Source of the DNA: Desulfobulbaceae bacterium
GTDB lineage: Bacteria > Desulfobacterota > Desulfobulbia > Desulfobulbales > Desulfocapsaceae
Reading direction: 5' to 3'
DNA length: 64,000 nucleotides
NCBI GenBank assembly: GCA_026988015.1
Contig: JALSMA010000034.1
Span: 42,845-106,844, forward strand
Below the pieces are notes generated by a model. The model was not told the origin of the DNA. It worked only from the letters and a program-made list of their open reading frames with translations, and ran no database searches. Positions within the stretch are counted from its first letter, which is position 1. Each line of letters opens with the position of its first letter. Shown piece by piece: positions 33,449 to 42,569 of the stretch. A program made the translations under genes and the position numbers.

Positions 33449-33568
33449 AAAGCACATTTTGATACTCAAAAGAGTATAGAGGTTCCAACGAATTAAGTCC
33501 ATGTTGCTTTGCGCCAAAAAAATGTGTTTTTGTGCCAGTTTTGGTTTCAAAGTCTCAAAATGTGCTTT
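33449..33568. repeat. 120-bp inverted-repeat element in a divergent promoter region
   Basis: AAAGCACATTTTGA (33449-33462) and TCAAAATGTGCTTT (33555-33568) are perfect 14-bp inverted repeats, extendable to 17 with one mismatch. They enclose 92 bp that contain another short dyad (ATACTC-AAAA-GAGTAT). The element lies between the receiver gene and the hybrid regulator gene. It may be an operator pair for the AraC-type domain or a small repeat element. Confidence 0.6.
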
Positions 33569-33657
33569 TGGTAACGTGTTGAAAATGGATGTGACCGAAA
33601 AATGAAGATGTAAGGCGGAAAGCTTCCTGTTACCGCTATTTTTGTGAGGAATGGATA

Positions 33658-36600
33658 GTGATTGTATGTTTTATGGTAACAATTTTGCTTGCTCTGAGTG
33701 CCTTTTTTTCTGTCGCGGCTCCCCCTCCTGTATCCTTCAGTTCTCTCTCTTCTTCCGATGGCCTGCCGCAGAATACTGCCCGGGCACTGCTTCAGGACAG
33801 CACAGGTTTTATCTGGATAGGAACCGAAGACGGTCTGGTCCGGTTTGATGGCTATGAAATGCATTCTTTTCGAAAGCAGCATGGTAATCGGGCAACACTT
33901 TCTGACAATTATGTTTCAGCACTTGCAGAAGATTTCCAGGGACGGATATGGGCGGGTACCATGGGTGGTGGTCTTAATGCAATTATTCCGAAGACAGACC
34001 GGGTTGTCCAGATCCGGGATCTGGGTTCTGCGGATATCATGGTCATTGTGGCAGATCCCAATGGTGAAGAGCTGTGGCTTGGGACAGACTCCGGGCTGTA
34101 TCGTCTCGGAGTCGGACATTCTGATGCTGCCGAGATTGCAACCAGTCTTCACAATGTGGAGCTGCTACTTCCTGACGGATCGACTCTAAACAATACCGTA
34201 ACAGGAGTTGTTCTGAAAGATGATGAGGTGTGGTTTTCTACCAGGGGAAAAGGGTTGGGAAGGTTTCAGCGAGAGAATGGTGGTGTGACCTGGTATCAGT
34301 CCGGTCATTCTGGTCTCAGTGATGATACTTTTAATATGATGATGATGGACAGGCAGGGGAACCTCTGGGCTGGCGGGCAGAATAACGGTCTGGTTCGAGT
34401 GCAGCACGGGACGGATACTGTTTCTTTTAAACACTACAACACCGGCAACAGTGATCTTGAGTCAAATGATGTGATGGCCATTGCAGATGGCGCTGATGGC
34501 AGACTTTGGATTGGTACCTGGAATGGCGGCTTGTCCCTGTTTGATCCGGTTACTGAAACAATGGATCTCTACAGAAATCATCGGGGGGATCCATATTCCC
34601 TGGCAAGTGATATCATCATGGAGATTATTCGTGGCAGTGATGGGAAGATCTGGGTGGGAACCTTTGATCGCGGGCTGATCTGGTTTGACCCTGACCCTCC
34701 ATTTCGAGCTTATCGAGCAACTCCCGGTGAGCCGGGGGGGCTTGCTGGAAATCTCATCTGGTCATTTGCATCAGAGGGAAGCAGTGCCCTTTGGGTTGCC
34801 TCCAATAAAGGACTTTCACGACTGGATCTTGAAAAAAATGAATATACACTGCCCCAAAATGTTTATCCCAAAGCGCTGTGGCAGAACGTGCGGAAGGATG
34901 ATATTCGTTCTCTTCTGATGGATGGAGAGTATCTCTGGATAGCGGCGCGGTATAGCGGCCTAGTCCGGTTCAATGTCAACACCGGTGAACTTGTCCCCTT
35001 TTCAGATCTTCTTGAAGAAGGACAGGAGCTGACACACCCTTATGTGAGGCTCCTGCTGAAAGACAGCCGGGGTAATCTCTGGATAGGGGCCAGTAAGGGG
35101 TTGAACCGGTTTGACCCGGTAAGCGCAACACTTCGCAACTATATGCCGGATCAGGGGACTTCGCTTGCACTGCCCCATCAGCGAATCCGTGCTCTTTTCG
35201 AGGACAGCAGTGGAGGGATCTGGGTGGGAACCAGTAAGGGTCTGCTGCTTCTTGATAAGGCGGGTGATCCTGTGAAGGTTTGGCATCCTGGATCCTTTGA
35301 TCAGGGGAGCGGCCAGATCCTTGCCGGGGAAGGGGTTCGCGGCCTGGGTGAGGATGCACAGGCCAGGATCTGGATGGCCAGTGAAGGCGGGGTTACTATT
35401 CTTGACAGAGAGACCGAAGAGGCAATCATTATTCGTGAGGAAAATGGATTGCCGAGTAATGCCGCCTATTGTGCTATCCGTGCCGGGCAGTATATGTGGG
35501 TGAGTACCCTGGGAGGCTTGGCAAGAATTAATTCAGCAACCCTGGAGGTTGAGAGTTATTTCAGTTCTGATGGACTACCGGACAATGAATTTAATTTTAA
35601 TGCCTGGCATAAACTTACTGATGGTCGGCTCGCCTTTGGCGGCCTTGCAGGGTTTACCATTTTTTCACCCCTGTCAGTTCCAGGGCCGGAACAGCCAAAA
35701 CCAGCCCCGCCGTTGCAGTTGCAGGCCCATGTTTATGGGGAAACAGAAAAACAGGATTTCCTGTTAACCGAGAAAAGTCAGCTTGAGCTGGGTTGGCAGG
35801 ATAGCAGTATTAGTTTTAATTACAGTGTACTGCATTTTGGTCCCCGTGATGCTGTCAGCTATGAGACCTTTCTCCATGGCGTGGATAGTGGCTGGAAAGG
35901 GAAAGGAAAGCAGCGTATGACCAGTTACTCCGGGTTGGCTCCCGGCCGGTATATCTTTCAGGTTCGAGCAGAGGATCGGCATGGGCAGTGGCAGGCACTG
36001 ACATCACCGGTCTCTTTTACAGTGCATGCGCCCCCATGGCGAACTGTACAGGCCTATCTATTTTATCTGTTTCTGGCCCTGTCTGCAATCTTCTCTGCTT
36101 TTCTCCTCTATGGCCGAGGACTCCGAAGGCGCGCAAAGGTGCTGGAGGGGCTTGTGGCTGAACGTACCTCTGAACTTAAAGCTTCAAGTATCCATCTGGC
36201 AGAGAAGAACAGTCAGCTGGATCATTTGATGAAAACCCGGGAACGGCTCTTTCGTGGGATTTCACATGAAATCAGAACGCCGCTTTCTGTGATCATTTCG
36301 GTTCTGGAATCAGTACAGAAGTATGGCGTTGATGCTCTGGTAAAGGTTCCCATGGCCATGCAGAGTTCTCTGCGTCTGGACAGACTGCTGGGTGACATCC
36401 TTGACCTCAGTCGCCGGGATGTGCATAATCGTCAGGACGTGGAAGTGTTTCAGGTACAGGCAGCGCTTTCTGAGATCCTTACACCTTACATACTGCAGGC
36501 GGAAATGGAAGGCAAAGAGTTGCATTTCAGTGGACTGTCTGAAGAGTTGTGGCTCCCCCTGCCGCGGAAAACTTTCCTGATGCTGGTATCCAATCTGCTC

Positions 36601-37755
36601 TCTAATGCCTGCAAATATACCAAACGTGGTGATATCATTCAGGTGGAGGTTTCTTCAGACAAAAAATTTTTTCATCTCGTTGTTGATGATAACGGTTGTG
36701 GTGTTCCAGAAGGTCAGGAGGAGGTTATCTTCGACTGGTTCAAGCGAGGTGGATCTGCTGTTTCCACTGATGGCTGGGGCATAGGTCTGGCGTTTGTTCG
36801 TGAGGCCGCAGAAGCTGCCGGTGGGAAGGTGGTGTTGGAGAGCAGCACCAAAAGAACAGGAGCGCACTTTGTGTTGAGTCTTCCCCTTGGGGAAGGAGGG
36901 GCTGAGAGACTGTCTGAGCCAGGCAGTAACAGCATAGAACATTTTACAGGGCAGCAAGCATTTGTGGATTCCGGGAAGCCATATACCATTCTGCTGGTGG
37001 AGGATGATCATGACTTGCTGGAGCTGCTGCCAAGCCTTTTCCCATCTCATTGGAACTGCCTCAGTACCAGTACGGCGGAACAGGGGTGGGTGCTGGCACT
37101 TGAGAAGATCCCGGATCTTGTCCTCACCGACCTCATGCTGCCGGGTGAGTCCGGGTTTGATTTCACCAGAAAGTTAAAGGAAGATAATCGTACATCTCAT
37201 ATCCCGGTAATTATCCTCACTGCTCAGGGCAATGAGGAGCGCCGCCTCACAGGACTTGGCCTTTCTGCTGATTCATTTATGGAGAAACCATTTAACAATC
37301 AGGAGCTGCTTCTTCGTGTTCAGGGGCTTATTGCCAATAGAGAGCGTGTGGTGGAGCAGGTAAAACGGTTGATCATCGGTGGGCTGCCAGAGGGCCCGGA
37401 ACAGCAACTCAGGGAACCGGTGACGGAGGATGCTTTCCTGGAGAAGTTACACTCTGCTTTTGCCACTGAGGTAGAGTTATCCTCCGCAGGGCTAGACGAT
37501 GTCGCTGAAAGGCTGGCCATGTCCAGGAGATCAGTGCAGCGTGAGATGCAGCGTCTTGGGATCAGCTGGAGAGAATACAAACAGCTGCGGAAGCTGCGTC
37601 TGGCAATGGATCTGCTGCGGGATCCCGGAAACCGTGTTGCAACGGTGGCCGAACAGGCAGGCTATGGTTCAGCAGCTTATTTTTCAAAGATATTCAAGCA
37701 GCATACCGGGGTCTCACCATCAGAGTGGCGGCAAAAATCGCTGGGAAAAGAATAA
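33658..37755 (+). CDS. Giant one-piece two-component regulator (propeller sensor, kinase, receiver, AraC output)
   Basis: A 1365-aa membrane regulator, GTG start with GAGGA 7 bases before. A leader segment precedes a sensor of about 14 two-component propeller blades (repeated GxIWVGTxxGL motifs such as GFIWIGTEDGLVRF), residues about 25-680, then a YYY domain (to about 790) and a membrane helix near 800. HisKA has GISHEIRTPLS (His near 869), the ATPase domain has VDDNGCGVPEG and GIGLAFV, the receiver begins LLVEDDHDLLELLP (phosphoacceptor in VLTDLMLPGES) and the C-terminus is an AraC helix-turn-helix (about 1265-1360, GYGSAAYFSKIFKQHTGVSPSEW). This matches the hybrid HTCS type common in Bacteroidetes for sensing glycans; in this lineage it is unusual. 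No polysaccharide genes are adjacent. Confidence 0.92.
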   Translation: MIVCFMVTILLALSAFFSVAAPPPVSFSSLSSSDGLPQNTARALLQDSTGFIWIGTEDGLVRFDGYEMHSFRKQHGNRATLSDNYVSALAEDFQGRIWAGTMGGGLNAIIPKTDRVVQIRDLGSADIMVIVADPNGEELWLGTDSGLYRLGVGHSDAAEIATSLHNVELLLPDGSTLNNTVTGVVLKDDEVWFSTRGKGLGRFQRENGGVTWYQSGHSGLSDDTFNMMMMDRQGNLWAGGQNNGLVRVQHGTDTVSFKHYNTGNSDLESNDVMAIADGADGRLWIGTWNGGLSLFDPVTETMDLYRNHRGDPYSLASDIIMEIIRGSDGKIWVGTFDRGLIWFDPDPPFRAYRATPGEPGGLAGNLIWSFASEGSSALWVASNKGLSRLDLEKNEYTLPQNVYPKALWQNVRKDDIRSLLMDGEYLWIAARYSGLVRFNVNTGELVPFSDLLEEGQELTHPYVRLLLKDSRGNLWIGASKGLNRFDPVSATLRNYMPDQGTSLALPHQRIRALFEDSSGGIWVGTSKGLLLLDKAGDPVKVWHPGSFDQGSGQILAGEGVRGLGEDAQARIWMASEGGVTILDRETEEAIIIREENGLPSNAAYCAIRAGQYMWVSTLGGLARINSATLEVESYFSSDGLPDNEFNFNAWHKLTDGRLAFGGLAGFTIFSPLSVPGPEQPKPAPPLQLQAHVYGETEKQDFLLTEKSQLELGWQDSSISFNYSVLHFGPRDAVSYETFLHGVDSGWKGKGKQRMTSYSGLAPGRYIFQVRAEDRHGQWQALTSPVSFTVHAPPWRTVQAYLFYLFLALSAIFSAFLLYGRGLRRRAKVLEGLVAERTSELKASSIHLAEKNSQLDHLMKTRERLFRGISHEIRTPLSVIISVLESVQKYGVDALVKVPMAMQSSLRLDRLLGDILDLSRRDVHNRQDVEVFQVQAALSEILTPYILQAEMEGKELHFSGLSEELWLPLPRKTFLMLVSNLLSNACKYTKRGDIIQVEVSSDKKFFHLVVDDNGCGVPEGQEEVIFDWFKRGGSAVSTDGWGIGLAFVREAAEAAGGKVVLESSTKRTGAHFVLSLPLGEGGAERLSEPGSNSIEHFTGQQAFVDSGKPYTILLVEDDHDLLELLPSLFPSHWNCLSTSTAEQGWVLALEKIPDLVLTDLMLPGESGFDFTRKLKEDNRTSHIPVIILTAQGNEERRLTGLGLSADSFMEKPFNNQELLLRVQGLIANRERVVEQVKRLIIGGLPEGPEQQLREPVTEDAFLEKLHSAFATEVELSSAGLDDVAERLAMSRRSVQREMQRLGISWREYKQLRKLRLAMDLLRDPGNRVATVAEQAGYGSAAYFSKIFKQHTGVSPSEWRQKSLGKE

Positions 37756-37869
37756 TACAGCTGTTTTCCCTTCACGTTTTCTTTTCCGGGAAGCAGTTGC
37801 CTGGAGATGGACGAAAAGTTGAAAACTGGCCTCTTTTGCAGCAGATTGGAATGAAAAAAAACTGAGATC

Positions 37870-38805
37870 ATGAAAATACCCCAAGGCCCTTTCACTGAAG
37901 GAACTTTGTGGCAATACTGTCAGGGTGAGAAAAGAAAAAAGTTGCTAACTAATAATGGAAACGATACTCTTTCTAGAAAGGGAGGTACGGTTATAAGAAT
38001 ATTGACACTTCTTTGTTTCTTGATACTACTTTCTGTTTTTGCGGAGATCTGTCTGGCTGAGACCGAGCTGTTCAAACTCAAAAATCGCCTGGCGGCTGAG
38101 GTTTTGCCTGTTGTTGAAGTATTTTTATCTCCGGATGGCAGTGCTGTGGCAGACAGTTTTGGGAACATGATAGTGGTGAACGACACTCCTGAAGTTATTG
38201 ATGAGATAAGAGTGCTGCTGCTTACCTCTGATCGGCCTGTAGCTCAAGTGAAAGTACAGATTGCACTCGACGCTGCTGATAATGATGAGATTGCCAGTTT
38301 TGGAAAAAATGGAAAGAGGGGTCGTTATCTTTCCACTGAAGAGCCTCATTTTCGTTATTCTGATGCTCAGCAAACCGGAAAAAAACGTTCATTTATCCTG
38401 GTCTCATCTGGGAGCAGCGGCTATATCCGCATGGCACGGCAGGTGCTGGTGACTGAGGAGTGGCATTTTTTATTCAGGCGTCATGGGATGCCGATTTTTT
38501 TTAAAGGGATACGAACCATTGAAACCGGAATGGAGGTATCTCCCGTGGTCGTTGGAGATCAGGTTGTCGTTACGGTGACTCCGCGTATCAGCTGGCTGGC
38601 AAATGGTGATGCAGAGAATTTTCGCTTCGTGGATGCCTCCACCACCATTTCGGTGCCCCATTCTGAATGGGTTGAGTTTGGTGGAGTAAACAGTCTAGTT
38701 GAGCGAGATTCAGATATTCTGGGAACCATATTAGCCAGCGGTGATTTCAGTGAAAAAAGTAGTATTTTGATGAAGATAAAAGCTGATGTGAACCTAAATC
38801 AGTGA
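37870..38805 (+). CDS. Exported secretin-like protein of unknown function
   Basis: A 311-aa frame from the ATG at 37870, but the signal peptide begins about residue 41 (VIRILTLLCFLILLSVFAEICLAE). GGGAGG lies at 37980-37985, just before an in-frame ATA (37993) and TTG (38002), so the true start may be non-ATG and the first 40 residues untranslated. The mature part (LFKLKNRLAAEVLPVVEVFL, NMIVVNDTPEVIDEIRVLL) resembles the N-domain of secretins (STN/N1-like). VVVTVTPRISW is reminiscent of the secretin C-domain but the protein is too short to form a pore. Possibly a secretin-derived periplasmic protein. Confidence 0.65.
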   Translation: MKIPQGPFTEGTLWQYCQGEKRKKLLTNNGNDTLSRKGGTVIRILTLLCFLILLSVFAEICLAETELFKLKNRLAAEVLPVVEVFLSPDGSAVADSFGNMIVVNDTPEVIDEIRVLLLTSDRPVAQVKVQIALDAADNDEIASFGKNGKRGRYLSTEEPHFRYSDAQQTGKKRSFILVSSGSSGYIRMARQVLVTEEWHFLFRRHGMPIFFKGIRTIETGMEVSPVVVGDQVVVTVTPRISWLANGDAENFRFVDASTTISVPHSEWVEFGGVNSLVERDSDILGTILASGDFSEKSSILMKIKADVNLNQ

Positions 38806-38935
38806 GTTTTAGATGATGATTCCTGGTTTGTTGGGGACATACCAGGTTGTAAGTTTGTGCCATTACTTCAATATGCTGCCTGGATGGCAATCATAATGCT
38901 GCCATAGAGTCATGGTGAATAATTAAGGAGGAACG

Positions 38936-39316
38936 ATGTCAGGAAAAGAGCGCAGGGTGCATGAACGTTTTTTCATGCGAATACAGACAAAAGTGACTGC
39001 TGAAACATTGTCTGGTAAAACACCGATGATGGAGTTTTTAACTGCCAATATCAGTGCTGGTGGTGCCTTTATCGAAACGGATCACCCCTTGCCGCTAGTG
39101 AGCAAAGTCCGGCTGGAATTTCTTTTGTCCCTTGAAGATCTGCAGACCTTGAAGTTTGTGCTTTCTCTTGAAACCCTTAAAGCCTGGAAGGGAACCCGGG
39201 TATGGGTAAGTGCTTCCGGGATTGTTACCAGGTGTGAGCCAACGGGCATGGGTATCATGTTTGATGAAAATTATCGCCTCAGTCCCATGGAAACACCTGA
39301 GGATATGGAGAGTTGA
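38936..39316 (+). CDS. PilZ-domain protein
   Basis: A single-domain PilZ protein of 126 aa, with AAGGAGG before the ATG. The motifs are ERRVHERFFMRIQTKV (RxxxR-type c-di-GMP contact) and ANISAGGAFIETDHPLP (DxSxxG-like second motif with Asn in place of Asp). It is expected to bind c-di-GMP and act as an adaptor, perhaps for the type IV pilus encoded at 57.7-63.6 kb. The stop is shared with a hairpin that also covers the prmA stop. Confidence 0.87.
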   Translation: MSGKERRVHERFFMRIQTKVTAETLSGKTPMMEFLTANISAGGAFIETDHPLPLVSKVRLEFLLSLEDLQTLKFVLSLETLKAWKGTRVWVSASGIVTRCEPTGMGIMFDENYRLSPMETPEDMES

Positions 39317-39327
39317 TTAACAACTCT
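39309..39327. terminator. Bidirectional hairpin across two convergent stop codons
   Basis: AGAGTTG-ATTAA-CAACTCT, a 7-bp stem. The PilZ stop ends at 39316 and the prmA stop begins at 39317, so both lie within the hairpin. On the plus strand GTTTTGTG follows. A compact shared transcript end. Confidence 0.65.
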
Positions 39328-40231
39328 GTTTTGTGAAACAGAGGGCAATCCATTCGTCTTGCCGCTCTTGCCCTGCCAGTGTAAAACCGCAATCCGTGTA
39401 AAGTCTGATGACGTTCTCCTCCTGTTCTCCATGGAGGATACCTGAAACAACAAGCTCCCCTCCTGCTGCCAGCAGCTCCCAAAAGTTCGATCTCATTTCA
39501 GCGAGTATGTCATGGATAATATTTGCTACAATGATATCAAATTCTTCCTGGATCCCCTGAAGGGGCTCCAGGGATACTTCCACCACATTCTCCAGTCTAT
39601 TAAGAAGAAGATTTTTACCGGCAGCACGTACTGCTTCAGGATCATTGTCAATCCCAAGAACGCGTGCTGACCCGAAAAGGGCAGCCCCCATCGCTAGAAT
39701 TCCTGTTCCGGTGCCCACATCAAGGACTCGCTGACCGGTTTTTCCGGACATCCGTTGTCTGAGAAAGTTGAGGCTGAGGCTGGTGGTTGCGTGATGGCCG
39801 GTGCCAAATGCCATTCCTGGATCCATGACAATAACCTTTTCATCAGCAGTGGCCATATATTCTTCCCAGGTGGGGGCGATAACCAGGTTTTCTATTATTG
39901 AGAAAGGTTTGAAATGGATTTTCCAGTTACTTGACCAGTCCTGATCCTCAATCTGTTCCCAGGTAATTTGTGGTACATCTACCTGAAATATGGCTGCCAG
40001 CTCCACGAGGTGCCGCTGGATCTTTTCCTGCAGTACATGCCGGGTGGCGCTATCGGGACTTTGTTCCTTGAGATACACATTAAGACAGATGTCATTTCCT
40101 CCAGTGTCCACGCTCTGCTCAATACTGGCGCCCATGACTCCAAGCAGATAATCAATAATGGCATCCTCCAATGTCGGATTTGCACTGATGCAGGCCTTGA
40201 GCCAGAAATATCCTGATTTTTGCTGTTTCAT
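39317..40231 (-). CDS. prmA: Ribosomal protein L11 methyltransferase PrmA
   Basis: SAM-dependent enzyme that methylates L11. 304 aa from the ATG at 40229-40231 (MKQQKSGYFWLK), with AAGGAA 5 bases upstream; the open frame runs further to 40378 without a ribosome site. N-terminal substrate-recognition domain (about 1-110, DQDWSSNWKIHFKPFSI), linker, then the methyltransferase domain with DPGMAFGTGHHATTSLSL, VLDVGTGTGILAMGAALFG and DIIVANIIHDILAEM. All are PrmA signatures. Confidence 0.95.
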   Translation of the reverse strand: MKQQKSGYFWLKACISANPTLEDAIIDYLLGVMGASIEQSVDTGGNDICLNVYLKEQSPDSATRHVLQEKIQRHLVELAAIFQVDVPQITWEQIEDQDWSSNWKIHFKPFSIIENLVIAPTWEEYMATADEKVIVMDPGMAFGTGHHATTSLSLNFLRQRMSGKTGQRVLDVGTGTGILAMGAALFGSARVLGIDNDPEAVRAAGKNLLLNRLENVVEVSLEPLQGIQEEFDIIVANIIHDILAEMRSNFWELLAAGGELVVSGILHGEQEENVIRLYTDCGFTLAGQERQDEWIALCFTKQSC

Positions 40232-40530
40232 AAATTCCTTATCATAGTTTAAATAGCGTGAGTATTCGATGGTCTGGTCGCCATGCAGAGAGATGAATGA
40301 ATCACTCAATGATACCTTATTACAAGTTATTATTTTGTATTTCAATATGTTATAAAAAGACGATTGTGAAACCGGCACGGATTCAGGGAATAATTACCAG
40401 AGCGGCAGCACAAGGCAAACGTTCAATTTTGGTTATGTGAATCATAAGTAATATTTCTTGACAAGGTGCCACTTCCTGTTATTTTTAAGCTGACTTAAAA
40501 GCACTTGAATTTTGACCAGAGAGAAACCCT
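40232..40530. other. Intergenic region with repeat motif and promoter
   Basis: About 300 bp without a gene. CACGGATTCAGG near 40375 is a reversed single copy of the repeat-end motif found at 11690 and 31862. A probable promoter lies at 40458-40485 (listed separately). The rest shows nothing clear. Confidence 0.4.
40458..40485 (+). promoter_or_regulatory. Sigma-70-type promoter for the corrinoid activator gene
   Basis: TTGACA, a 16-bp spacer and TATTTT, about 45 bp before the ATG at 40531. The -35 is perfect, the -10 is moderate. Confidence 0.55.
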
Positions 40531-42447
40531 ATGGAACATAACATACATTTTTTGCCCGACGACGTCCATGTCACTGTGGAAGATGGTGAGAATCTTTTGA
40601 CAGCGGCAGCAACAGCAGGAGTATATATTCATGCATTCTGTGGTGGGGATGGAGTCTGTGGAAAATGTAAGGTCATTCTGGAGAAAGGAGATGTGGATTC
40701 GGACAGTGCGGCCTCACTGAAGCAGGATGAGTATGACAAAGGTGTGCGTCTGGCCTGTAAGGCAAAGGTTGTCTCTGATATCACAGTCCGTATTCCTGAT
40801 ATGGTTAAAGCTGACGGTAAAGCATTAAAGCGTGCTCCCAAAACTACCAGATCCATTTCGGCAAGATCTCTTGAATCACTGATTGGAACCTGGGATGTGA
40901 ATCCTCCGGTTGGCAAAGTTTTTCTGAAAATTCCACCCCCCACCCTGGAAGATAATATTTCAGACATGCAGCGTTTGATGCGTGCTCTGAAAAATGCAAA
41001 CCCGGATAGTCTTGAGCCCAGTTATGATCATCCGGAACTGATCCATGAGTTGTCTCTGATTCTGCGGGAGGCTAACTGGGATGTGACCGTGATTCTACTG
41101 CATGGTAAAGGCCAGACAGAGCCAGATCGGATCATAGCTGTGGAATCTGGTGATACCACTGACCGTCTCTATGGACTAGCTGTGGATATCGGTACCACCA
41201 CCTGTGGCGGAGTGCTCATTGATCTTAACACCGGCGAGATTATCGCGGATGGTTCTGGCTATAATGCCCAGATTGGCTATGGCGAAGATGTTATTTCCAG
41301 AATGATATATTCCCAAAGGCCTGGTGGCTTGAAAGGTCTGCAGGAAAAGGTGATTTACACCATCAATAATATCATTGAAGAGGTGTGCCGGAAGGTTATT
41401 ATCAGCCCCAGTGATATCAGTTATATAATGACGGCCGGTAACACGGTCATGGCCCATTTGATGCTGGCCATTAATCCTAAATTCCTGCGGGAATCGCCCT
41501 ATGTCCCCAGTGTCAGCCAGTTTCCGCTCACCAAGGCAGCTGGACTTGGTATTATGGCGCATCCATCGGTCAGGATGTTTCTTTACCCCTGTATTTCCTC
41601 CTATGTGGGGGGGGATATTGTGGCCGGAGTTCACGCCTGCCAGATGCAGAAGAGTGAGAAAATCTCTCTTTTTATCGATATCGGAACCAATGGTGAAATT
41701 GTCGTTGGCAACCAGGACTGGATGGTCTGTGCCGCGTGCTCTGCAGGCCCCGCATTTGAGGGTGGTGGCATCAAGTTTGGAATGCGAGCCAGCCAAGGAG
41801 CCATTGAGAATTTCCAGATTCACCCGGAAACCTATGATCCGATGATTGTGACCATTGGCCAGACCAAGCCGCGTGGTATTTGTGGTTCCGGGCTGATCTC
41901 CATTGTATCCGAGCTCCTCGAAGCAGGTGTCGTTGATCCCCAGGGGAAATTTAACCGGACTCTGGATCATCCCAGGATTCGAGAGGGTGAAGATCGCTGG
42001 GAATATGTTCTGGCCTGGGATCGTGACTCTATGATAGGTGAAGATATCGTGATCACTGAGGTCGATCTTGATAATCTCATTCGAGCCAAGGGTGCCATGT
42101 ATGCCGGCTATCAGACGTTGTTGGAATCAGTGGGACTCACCTTTGAAGATCTTGACCGGGTGATCCTTGCCGGTAACTTTGGTGCTTATATTGACCTTGA
42201 GCGTGCCATATCCATCGGCCTGCTGCCGGATATCGAGCGGGAGCGTTTTTTTTACATTGGTAATGCCTCCATGCTTGGTTGCCAGATAAGCTTGACCGAT
42301 CATCGTCGTTTTCGTGAGAGGGTGGCTGTACGGACCTTGATGACCAACATGGAGCTATCGGAAAATCTCGATTTCATGAACCATTATATGGCGGCACTCT
42401 TTCTTCCGCACACGGATATGAGTCTGTTCCCATCTGCCGGAAAGTGA
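40531..42447 (+). CDS. Corrinoid protein reductive activator (RACo-like, ferredoxin plus ASKHA ATPase)
   Basis: ATP-driven activase that reduces inactive Co(II) corrinoid proteins to Co(I). The protein is 638 aa, close to the characterised RACo (about 630). An N-terminal [2Fe-2S] ferredoxin domain carries CGGDGVCGKCKVILEKG, with a fourth Cys in RLACKAK. A linker follows, then the ASKHA domain (DUF4445) from about residue 210: AVDIGTTTCGGVLIDLNTGEI, LFIDIGTNGEIVVG, CSAGPAFEGGGIKFGM and VILAGNFGAYIDLERAISIGLLP. The gene sits upstream of an AcsE-like methyltransferase, so its likely target is the corrinoid iron-sulfur protein or another corrinoid methyl carrier. Confidence 0.92.
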   Translation: MEHNIHFLPDDVHVTVEDGENLLTAAATAGVYIHAFCGGDGVCGKCKVILEKGDVDSDSAASLKQDEYDKGVRLACKAKVVSDITVRIPDMVKADGKALKRAPKTTRSISARSLESLIGTWDVNPPVGKVFLKIPPPTLEDNISDMQRLMRALKNANPDSLEPSYDHPELIHELSLILREANWDVTVILLHGKGQTEPDRIIAVESGDTTDRLYGLAVDIGTTTCGGVLIDLNTGEIIADGSGYNAQIGYGEDVISRMIYSQRPGGLKGLQEKVIYTINNIIEEVCRKVIISPSDISYIMTAGNTVMAHLMLAINPKFLRESPYVPSVSQFPLTKAAGLGIMAHPSVRMFLYPCISSYVGGDIVAGVHACQMQKSEKISLFIDIGTNGEIVVGNQDWMVCAACSAGPAFEGGGIKFGMRASQGAIENFQIHPETYDPMIVTIGQTKPRGICGSGLISIVSELLEAGVVDPQGKFNRTLDHPRIREGEDRWEYVLAWDRDSMIGEDIVITEVDLDNLIRAKGAMYAGYQTLLESVGLTFEDLDRVILAGNFGAYIDLERAISIGLLPDIERERFFYIGNASMLGCQISLTDHRRFRERVAVRTLMTNMELSENLDFMNHYMAALFLPHTDMSLFPSAGK

Positions 42448-42472
42448 CAAGAGCGCGAAGGAATGCTCTTAA

Positions 42473-42501
42473 TTGACAGTAGGTAAAAAAAAGATTAAAT
42501 T
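42473..42501 (+). promoter_or_regulatory. Promoter for the methyltransferase gene
   Basis: TTGACA, a 17-bp A-rich spacer and TAAATT, about 70 bp before the ATG at 42570. It suggests the gene can be transcribed separately from the activator. Confidence 0.6.
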
Positions 42502-42569
42502 AAATTCCTTGTTATCATCAATAAGGATCGACTGAAAAAACAATAATTTATAGAGTTAAGGAGAAAACA

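Noticed and set aside
41176..41970. 264-codon minus-strand frame inside the corrinoid activator gene
   Set aside because: Antisense shadow of a fully conserved ASKHA domain.
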